From the NCBI GenBank assembly GCA_949287785.1, contig CASEHR010000010.1, positions 1-8,922 of the forward strand: a DNA stretch of 8,922 bases, in the 5' to 3' direction. The position numbers and the translations under genes are program-made. The notes beneath the pieces were generated by a model. The model saw nothing but the letters and a program-made list of their open reading frames with translations, had not been told where the DNA came from and ran no database searches. Below are positions 1-5,494 of this stretch, piece by piece (the stretch's first letter is position 1; every line of letters starts with the position of its first letter). The stretch comes from an uncultured Bacillota bacterium. GTDB taxonomy: Bacteria > Bacillota_I > Bacilli_A > Erysipelotrichales > Erysipelotrichaceae.

Positions 1-779
1 ACAGCTTTTTTTAAAGCGCAGTCCGGTTCATTAAGATGTTTGCAATCAAGAAAGCGGCAACCGGAAATATAAGGTCTGAATGCGCTGATTTTAATAGCTA
101 AAATGTCTTTGTCAACGCTTGAGAGGTCCAGCGATGAAAACCCCGGTGTATCTGCCAAAAGCCCGCCGAATTCCTTGTATAGTTCAACGTGCCTGGTAGT
201 ATGTTTCCCACGATTTAAAGCCTTTGATATCGCCTGTGTCTTGATATTAAGAATCGGATCGATCTTATTGAGCAAGGTACTTTTACCGACACCGCTCTGT
301 CCGCATAGAACCGTAACTCGATCCGCCAGCAATTCTTTAAGAAAAGCGGCATCGTCATTTGATCCGGTGTCAAAAATACTGTAACCGATCCGTTGATAAT
401 AATTCCTAACCTTAATCACTTCTTTTTCGTCGATCAGATCATTTTTGGTAATGCAGATTACCGGCGTGATGTCATTGTATTCAATCAACATGATCATCCG
501 ATTGCACAATTCATAAGAGAAGCTCGGATCCTGCATTGACATCACGATGATCGCCTGATCGATATTTGCTAAGTTCGGTCTGATCAGATAATTCTTTCGG
601 TCATTATAACTTTGAATGATATAACGATCATTGACATAGGTATATTCGACGATATCTCCGACGACCGGATGATCATATTTGCGCATTTTTCCCGCTAATA
701 CGGCCGGTCTTAGACTACCATCTTCAACCATTAGCGTATAATCTTTGGAAATGATCTTGACTATCAGCGCTTTATTCAT
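1..779 (-). CDS. rsgA: Ribosome small-subunit assembly GTPase RsgA (C-terminus cut by window edge)
   Basis: RsgA (YloQ/CpgA) is a circularly permuted GTPase that acts late in 30S ribosomal subunit maturation. The frame reads open from the ATG at 779 to base 1, giving 259 full codons starting MNKALIVKII. Family members run to roughly 290-300 residues, so only about the last 35 are missing. The order of motifs is the permuted one: an N-terminal OB-like part (about residues 1-70), then the G4 motif TKND (111-114), then the P-loop GQSGVGKST (160-168), a G2 region GKHTTRH (201-207) and the G3 motif DTPG (220-223). The zinc-binding knuckle follows, with Cys251, Cys256, His258 and Cys264. The start overlaps the prkC stop as ATGA (779-776). 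I see no Shine-Dalgarno sequence before it, so translation probably depends on ribosomes finishing prkC. The adjacency fits the known phosphorylation of the B. subtilis orthologue by PrkC. The identification is very secure. Confidence 0.96.
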   Translation of the reverse strand, partial: MNKALIVKIISKDYTLMVEDGSLRPAVLAGKMRKYDHPVVGDIVEYTYVNDRYIIQSYNDRKNYLIRPNLANIDQAIIVMSMQDPSFSYELCNRMIMLIEYNDITPVICITKNDLIDEKEVIKVRNYYQRIGYSIFDTGSNDDAAFLKELLADRVTVLCGQSGVGKSTLLNKIDPILNIKTQAISKALNRGKHTTRHVELYKEFGGLLADTPGFSSLDLSSVDKDILAIKISAFRPYISGCRFLDCKHLNEPDCALKKA

Positions 780-2485
780 GATGCGAGATAATATAGAGTG
801 ACAAAGGTATCCTGCATTTGCATATACGAAGTGCCGACATCAGGATCGGTCCTTACGACTGTGTTTTCTTCCAAAGAATTCTTTTCATCTTCGGTATACT
901 CATCGAGTTCAGCCAAAGAAATCGGTTGAGCAACTGATTCTATGCCCATATCACTGAGTGTGCTTTGTGCTGTCTGAATATCCATTCCGATAATGTTCAT
1001 CGGGATTATCTCCGATACATAGGCACTATATGTAAAAGTCATCGTCTGGCTCTTCGATGGGTCGAATTGTGTATCTGCTTCGATCGATTGACTGATGATC
1101 GTGCCCGGTGTTTGATCGGAGATGATCGCTTGTCCGACGACACGGATGTTATTATAGGTACTTGTCAGATGATCGCGTGCATCTTCAAATGTCTGTCCGA
1201 CATAATTATCCATGACAGCATAGATACCGTCTGATACAGTGATTTTAACCACCGTTCCCTTTTCGACCTCCGTTCCGACAGCCGGATCGCAATCGATGAT
1301 CAGGCCCTCTTCTACATCTTCGGTAAGTACCCTTTCGATGTCATCAAGATCCAGCAACAAGCCCTGTGCATCCAAAGTTTCATTAGCTTCGAGCACTTTG
1401 AGATTCATGATATCGGGTACAACGATGACGTTGGTACCGAAATTAATCACCCCTCCCAAATAAAGAATAATAAAGACGATTACAGCCGTAACTAAAGTGA
1501 CACAGCCAAGATAGATGCCCATGATAATATTGGTGCTCTTTTTGTTCTTTTTTGTTTTCTTCGCTGTCTTCTTTTTGGTTTTAGGATTCTTGCGGTCGAT
1601 ATCTTCCTCACTGAGATTAAGATCTTCGGGATAATCAAAGACAATCCTCTCATCATTCAGATGTTTTTCATTAAGGCATTCATTGAGATCCTTGAGCATA
1701 TCGGCAACGTTTTCGTAACGATTGCGTTTATTTTTAGCCGTAGCTTTTAAGACGATGTTTTCTACTGATTGCGGAACCTTTTTATTGAAATTTCTGATAT
1801 AAGGAATCGGTTTTTTAATGCTCTGCATGACTACCTGAACAGCACTGTCGCCTTTATAAGGTACATCACCACATAAAAGCTCATAAAAGACGATGCCTAA
1901 CGAGTAGATATCTGATTGCATGGTCGCTGTCTCGCCCTTAGCTACCTCAGGTGCTATATAATGGACTGAACCTAAGACATTATCCTGACTTGTTATCTGC
2001 ATAGCATTATTGGCCAGTGCTATTCCGAAATCCACGATCTTGACAGTCCCATCATCTTTGATCAATACGTTTTGCGATTTTATATCGCGATGGATGATCC
2101 CGTTACGGTGAGATTCCATGATTGCGCTGCATAGCTGTTTCATCATTGAAATCGCTTCGGTATAGTAAAGTGGTCCTCTTTTCTGGATAAGCTGCTTCAG
2201 TGTTTGACCTTTGATGTACTCCATGACGATGTAATGGCTCATCCCGTCATCACCGACATCATAGATATCGACGATATTTGGATGACTCAAGCGTGTAGAA
2301 GCTTGCGCTTCTCGTTTGAAACGCTCAAGAGCAACCGGATCGCTGGAAAGCTCTCCTTTGAGAATCTTGATGGCGACCTCACGATTCAATACCGTATCCA
2401 CCGCCACATAGACATCAGCCATGCCACCTTTTCCGATATGTTTTATGATCAGATAGCGGCCAGCTATCATCGATACTTTACTCAT
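776..2485 (-). CDS. prkC: Membrane Ser/Thr protein kinase with three PASTA domains (PrkC/StkP family)
   Basis: This is a transmembrane Hanks-type kinase whose outer PASTA domains sense peptidoglycan fragments or lipid II in relatives, and whose inner domain phosphorylates division, wall and translation proteins. Numbered from the ATG at 2485 (569 aa): glycine loop GKGGMADV (18-25), ATP lysine K40 in AIKIL, helix-C E59, HRDIKSQN (132-139) with catalytic D134, DFG (152-154) and APE (178-180). A lysine-rich juxtamembrane stretch (298-317) precedes one membrane segment (about 319-347). Three PASTA repeats follow at about 355-418, 421-487 and 490-566, the last with an acidic insert. The frame could start at a GTG at 2494, but the ATG at 2485 has a near-consensus GGCGGTGAT 4 nt upstream and matches the N-terminal length of relatives. 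The start overlaps the prpC stop by 8 nt, and the end overlaps rsgA by 4 nt. The activation loop has a single Thr (T165) followed by S166, fewer than in B. subtilis PrkC. Confidence 0.96.
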   Translation of the reverse strand: MSKVSMIAGRYLIIKHIGKGGMADVYVAVDTVLNREVAIKILKGELSSDPVALERFKREAQASTRLSHPNIVDIYDVGDDGMSHYIVMEYIKGQTLKQLIQKRGPLYYTEAISMMKQLCSAIMESHRNGIIHRDIKSQNVLIKDDGTVKIVDFGIALANNAMQITSQDNVLGSVHYIAPEVAKGETATMQSDIYSLGIVFYELLCGDVPYKGDSAVQVVMQSIKKPIPYIRNFNKKVPQSVENIVLKATAKNKRNRYENVADMLKDLNECLNEKHLNDERIVFDYPEDLNLSEEDIDRKNPKTKKKTAKKTKKNKKSTNIIMGIYLGCVTLVTAVIVFIILYLGGVINFGTNVIVVPDIMNLKVLEANETLDAQGLLLDLDDIERVLTEDVEEGLIIDCDPAVGTEVEKGTVVKITVSDGIYAVMDNYVGQTFEDARDHLTSTYNNIRVVGQAIISDQTPGTIISQSIEADTQFDPSKSQTMTFTYSAYVSEIIPMNIIGMDIQTAQSTLSDMGIESVAQPISLAELDEYTEDEKNSLEENTVVRTDPDVGTSYMQMQDTFVTLYYLAS

Positions 2486-3224
2486 GATCATCACCGCCTA
2501 TCTTGACCAGAATTAAAGTGATATTATCGTAGCCTCCTTTGGCTAAAGCACTTTTTAGGAGGAACTGAGCTTTTTCTTCTAATGAAAAATCGGGGTTATC
2601 AATGATGTTTTCCATTTGATTCTTCGATACATAACCATGTAATCCGTCGGATGATAAAAGATAGTATTCATTGAAGCTGCTGACAGCATATGCTTCACAA
2701 CTTGCATCCTCATAAACACCCAGAAAGCGGGTCAAATAGTGACGTTTGGGATGAACTTTAGCTTCTTCCTTAGTTATTAGCTTACGGTCGACCAGCTCGT
2801 TTACCAGGGTATGGTCGTTTGTGAGTTGACGCAATTGGTGATCGTGGAAACCATAGACCCGGGAATCACCGGCATTTACGACAAAATTACCGACTGACGA
2901 GATAAGTAGTCCGGCGATCGTTGTCCCCATACCTTCGTATTTTTTGCTGGTCAAAGACATATTATAGACGTGATTTGATGCCTGACGCACCTGGTATTTC
3001 AGATAAGCGATCGCTTCCTGGGCATCTTTAAATCCTTCATTGACGGCAAATATTTCGCCAAAATACTTAACGATCTCAAGTGATGCTACTTCGCCAGCCT
3101 TGGCGCCACCGATCCCGTCACAGACCAGCAGCAATAGATCGTGGTTTTTGTTGTAGATGCTGATATAACTGTCCTGATTGACCTTGCGGACAAGGCCAAT
3201 ATCGCTCAAACTAACTAGTCGCAT
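2478..3224 (-). CDS. prpC: PP2C-family Ser/Thr protein phosphatase (PrpC/Stp), partner of PrkC
   Basis: This is a soluble, metal-dependent phosphatase that reverses phosphorylation by the neighbouring kinase. Its 248 residues match the usual length of this bacterial PP2C group. The conserved motifs occur in order: RKVNQDS (13-19), the metal-binding VCDGIGGAKAGE (34-45, with D36 and G37), GMGTT (98-102), NAGDSR (117-122), the flap-region NDHT (136-139), SSDGL (191-195, metal ligand D193) and GGYDNIT (230-236, metal ligand D233). The N-terminus MRLVSLSDIG is typical of Stp proteins, which begin with a strand leading straight to the NQDS motif. The ATG at 3224 lies inside the end of rlmN (14-nt overlap) and has a Shine-Dalgarno AAGGAG 4 nt upstream. 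The stop TAA (2480-2478) lies inside the start of prkC, an 8-nt overlap that suggests coupled, balanced production of phosphatase and kinase. No key residue is missing. Confidence 0.96.
   Translation of the reverse strand: MRLVSLSDIGLVRKVNQDSYISIYNKNHDLLLLVCDGIGGAKAGEVASLEIVKYFGEIFAVNEGFKDAQEAIAYLKYQVRQASNHVYNMSLTSKKYEGMGTTIAGLLISSVGNFVVNAGDSRVYGFHDHQLRQLTNDHTLVNELVDRKLITKEEAKVHPKRHYLTRFLGVYEDASCEAYAVSSFNEYYLLSSDGLHGYVSKNQMENIIDNPDFSLEEKAQFLLKSALAKGGYDNITLILVKIGGDDHE
2490..2498 (-). promoter_or_regulatory. Ribosome binding site for prkC, inside the end of prpC
   Basis: On the minus strand GGCGGTGAT matches the extended Shine-Dalgarno GGAGGTGAT at eight of nine positions and lies 4 nt before the ATG at 2485. 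The GGCGG core is 8 nt from that ATG, a good distance. The upstream GTG at 2494 lies inside this element, so it cannot use it. This decides the prkC start in favour of 2485. Confidence 0.7.
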
Positions 3225-4260
3225 TCTTCTCCTTCATAGCCTTGGCTCTGAGTTGGCCACAGGCAGCATTGATATCGTCGCCCTTTTTTTGCCTAAGGGT
3301 AACTGAGATATCTCTTTTCTTAAGCATATCATAAAATTCCAAAGCTTTACGCTCCGAACATGAGCGAAAATCCTTTTCTTCAACGGTATTGTATGGAATC
3401 AAATTGATGTAAGCATTTCTTCCATGGACAAGTTTCTTCAATTCATCGGCATTCTGTTTACTATTGTTTATGCCGTCGAGCAGGAGGTATTCCAAAGTTA
3501 TCCGACGGTTATTCGTTGAGCTGTATTCATCAAGAGCCGCAAACAAATCCTCTATGGGATAAGCGCGATTAACAGGCATCAGACTATCACGCAAGCTATC
3601 ATTCGATGCATGAAGGGATATTGCCAGATTATACTGAACTTCTTCCTTCGCAAAGCGTCTGATCATCGGCGTTATTCCGCAGGTCGATATCGAAATGTGG
3701 CGAGCACCAATTTCCAACCCGGCTGGATCATTGATGATCTTTAAAGCTTTCATCAATGCGTCGTAATTATCAAACGGTTCACCTGTTCCCATGACAACGA
3801 GATTAGCCAAACGTTTCCCTTCCTTATCGAGATATTTTTGCAGATACATTACCTGTCCGATGATCTCGCCGGATGAGAGATCGCGCACTTTTTTCAATAA
3901 ACCGCTGGCACAGAACCTGCATCCCATATTACAACCAACCTGGGTCGATATACATGCACTGTAACCATAATCAAAGACCATAAGGACTGTTTCAATGAGA
4001 TTGCCGTCTTTTAATTTGAATAAGAACTTGGTCGTCTTATCTTTTGCGATATGGATATCGGCCAGTTGCATATTCTCGATGTAGAAATCACTTTTGAGCC
4101 TTTCGATATTCTCTTTTTTTATATCAGTCATCTCATCAAAGCTGTCTATTCTCTTTTTATATAGCCAGGAATAGATCTGTTTTGCTTTATATGGTTTTTG
4201 ACCAATACTCAACACATAATCCTGTATTTCATCCAGACTTAAGCTGTATATTTCTTCCAT
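3211..4260 (-). CDS. rlmN: Dual-specificity 23S rRNA (A2503-C2) / tRNA (A37-C2) methyltransferase RlmN
   Basis: RlmN is a radical SAM enzyme that methylates C2 of A2503 in the peptidyl-transferase region of 23S rRNA, and in some bacteria A37 of tRNAs. The protein is 349 aa, a normal length. The radical SAM cluster motif CxxxCxxC is at C110, C114 and C117 in VGCNMGCRFC. The cysteine preceding it (C103 in SACISTQVG) and C334 in NAACGQL are the two conserved cysteines; the latter carries the methyl group in this family. MGTGEPFDN (157-165) is the SAM-contacting GGE-like motif. The C-terminal signature RQKKGDDINAACGQLRAK (323-340) separates RlmN/Cfr from other radical SAM proteins; synteny with rsmB and prpC favours RlmN over Cfr. 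The ATG at 4260 is 19 nt from the rsmB stop. It has no Shine-Dalgarno and no other in-frame ATG or GTG start nearby upstream. A perfect TATAAT lies just before it. Confidence 0.96.
   Translation of the reverse strand: MEEIYSLSLDEIQDYVLSIGQKPYKAKQIYSWLYKKRIDSFDEMTDIKKENIERLKSDFYIENMQLADIHIAKDKTTKFLFKLKDGNLIETVLMVFDYGYSACISTQVGCNMGCRFCASGLLKKVRDLSSGEIIGQVMYLQKYLDKEGKRLANLVVMGTGEPFDNYDALMKALKIINDPAGLEIGARHISISTCGITPMIRRFAKEEVQYNLAISLHASNDSLRDSLMPVNRAYPIEDLFAALDEYSSTNNRRITLEYLLLDGINNSKQNADELKKLVHGRNAYINLIPYNTVEEKDFRSCSERKALEFYDMLKKRDISVTLRQKKGDDINAACGQLRAKAMKEKNATS
3229..3234 (-). promoter_or_regulatory. Ribosome binding site for prpC, inside the end of rlmN
   Basis: AAGGAG on the minus strand, 4 nt before the ATG at 3224. 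It lies wholly within rlmN coding sequence (the codons for ...MKEK), so prpC can be translated independently of its 14-nt overlap with rlmN. The spacing is slightly short but the sequence match is good. Confidence 0.65.
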
Positions 4261-4267
4261 AAGTACA

Positions 4268-4273
4268 ATTATA
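4268..4273 (-). promoter_or_regulatory. Possible -10 box (TATAAT) immediately before rlmN
   Basis: The 19-nt gap between rsmB and rlmN contains a perfect TATAAT on the minus strand, followed by seven bases and then the rlmN ATG at 4260. If it works, transcription would begin about at the start codon. I find no convincing -35: the best hexamers at 16-18 nt spacing match TTGACA at three of six positions or fewer. In AT-rich sequence this may be chance, so it is offered only as a possible internal promoter. Confidence 0.25.
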
Positions 4274-4279
4274 ATCCAT

Positions 4280-5485
4280 TTATGATATTTTTAATAGCTT
4301 GGCGCTGTAAAAGCGATCAGCTGATGGCTCATCAAAATAAAGTTTTTCTTCCAATAGTTTCAGATCGTCGTATTTTGCCAGGATCTTTTTGATCTGGCGG
4401 TCGTTTTCTTTTGTGTTCAGCGTACATGTGCTGTAGACAAGAGTTGCACCCTTTTTCATGTTTGTTACTGTATGTTCAAGGATCGCTTTCTGTATATTGC
4501 ATAGATCATCGATATCCGTGCTCTTCAGACGATATCGGATCTCCGGTTTTCTTTTGATCACGCCAAGACCGGAACAGGGAGCATCGATCAATATCTTGTT
4601 TGCCTTTTTGATGATCTCTTCACTAAAAACGGCGGCATCGTCTGTATATACATGACTAAGTTCAAAACCCAGCCTTTCAGCCATATCATTGATAAGCCTG
4701 ATTCTTTTGGGATTGATGTCATTAATATAGGCGTTATCAGGATGGATGATATCAAATGTATTAAAGAGTTTTGAGCCGGGTGCAGCACACAGATCCAAAA
4801 AGATATCGTTTTTCTCTAACGCCAGTTCTTTATATATCTTGGCGCTGTTCAGATCCTGTATATAGAAAAAACCTTCTTTAAAAAGTTTCTCATCAACCAA
4901 TGAACGCTTTGATGTAAAACTATCTTCGTTTAAAATATCGATATCAAGATCGCAAAGATCTTCAAAATGTGCCTTGTTTCGGTTTATGCGGTAGTAGACC
5001 TTCGGTATGTTGTTCAGATCATTGAGGATCATTGCCAAAAAGTCCTTTGAGTACTGTGCTTTCAGCATTCTATAGATCCAAAGCGGTAAACTGAATTTGA
5101 TCGCCATTCCTTCATCGGTTGATATATCCGGTTCTTTCAAATCCGTGATCTTGCGCATCACAGCATTGATAAAACCACGTTCGCTTTTCCCGTCGACCAT
5201 CTTGATGTACTCGTTGGCAACGTATTCTTTTTTATGCATAAAAAAACGTTCATATAGGGCCATTGCCAATAAGATCTTGAAGGACATTTTGGTATTGGGG
5301 CGGGTATCATCGGCAAATTGAAATTCAAGATAGTAATAATGACGTAACACACCGTTGACGATTTCGGTAATAAAACCTCGCCGTTCAACAGGTACATTAC
5401 GTAATACTGTTTTTAAAGTCAAAGAAGCGTATTTTCCGTTGATCAATACTTCTTTGAGTATTTCATAAGCTATTTCTCTTTCCAT
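4280..5485 (-). CDS. rsmB: 16S rRNA (cytosine-967-C5)-methyltransferase RsmB
   Basis: RsmB (Sun/Fmu, YloM) methylates C967 of 16S rRNA using SAM. From the ATG at 5485 it has 401 residues, a little shorter than the E. coli protein. The N-terminal NusB-like RNA-binding domain spans about 1-120 (MEREIAYEIL, then VNGVLRHYYYLE). The Rossmann methyltransferase part follows: motif I DLCAAPGSK (231-239), an acidic SAM-contact segment NDINPKRI, DAPCSGLG (301-308, with C304) and the nucleophile C354 in YSTCTLN. It ends in DRFYSAKL, the usual final strand of this family. The frame also holds a GTG at 5491, but the ATG at 5485 is preceded by GGAG at the right distance, so I use it. It begins 2 nt after the priA stop. 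Motif I usually reads CAAPGGKT; here the second Gly is Ser and the residue after Lys is Leu, while both catalytic cysteines are intact. No def or fmt gene precedes it. Confidence 0.95.
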   Translation of the reverse strand: MEREIAYEILKEVLINGKYASLTLKTVLRNVPVERRGFITEIVNGVLRHYYYLEFQFADDTRPNTKMSFKILLAMALYERFFMHKKEYVANEYIKMVDGKSERGFINAVMRKITDLKEPDISTDEGMAIKFSLPLWIYRMLKAQYSKDFLAMILNDLNNIPKVYYRINRNKAHFEDLCDLDIDILNEDSFTSKRSLVDEKLFKEGFFYIQDLNSAKIYKELALEKNDIFLDLCAAPGSKLFNTFDIIHPDNAYINDINPKRIRLINDMAERLGFELSHVYTDDAAVFSEEIIKKANKILIDAPCSGLGVIKRKPEIRYRLKSTDIDDLCNIQKAILEHTVTNMKKGATLVYSTCTLNTKENDRQIKKILAKYDDLKLLEEKLYFDEPSADRFYSAKLLKIS

Positions 5486-5487
5486 AT

Positions 5488-5494
5488 TCACTCC
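5488..5494 (-). promoter_or_regulatory. Ribosome binding site for rsmB, spanning the priA stop codon
   Basis: GGAGTGA on the minus strand. The GGAG core ends 5 nt before the rsmB ATG at 5485, and the TGA part is the priA stop codon. The in-frame GTG at 5491 overlaps this element, which makes the ATG the better start. It is a typical arrangement for translational coupling. Confidence 0.6.

Noticed and set aside
103..384. Plus-strand open frame of 93 codons near the left edge
   Set aside because: It lies antisense to the P-loop and zinc region of rsgA, whose protein motifs are unmistakable. The plus-strand product has no recognisable features. The other plus-strand frames (for example 965-1234, 2204-2506, 8620-8868) are antisense shadows in the same way.
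784..796. TATTAT/TATATT hexamers upstream of rsgA as a third leaderless promoter
   Set aside because: The spacing to the ATG is less regular, there is no -35-like sequence at a suitable distance, and the site is inside prkC coding sequence with an ATGA overlap that already explains initiation.
1535..1594. Lysine-rich stretch of PrkC as a possible nucleic-acid-binding element
   Set aside because: It sits directly before the membrane segment on the cytoplasmic side. That is where PASTA kinases normally carry a basic juxtamembrane linker, explained by membrane topology.
4588..4788. Minus-strand frame overlapping rsmB in another reading frame
   Set aside because: It is a frameshifted reading of the RsmB methyltransferase domain, which is intact in its own frame. 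There is no sign of a real frameshift. The frames at 5158-5397 and 7242-7439 are the same kind of shadow.
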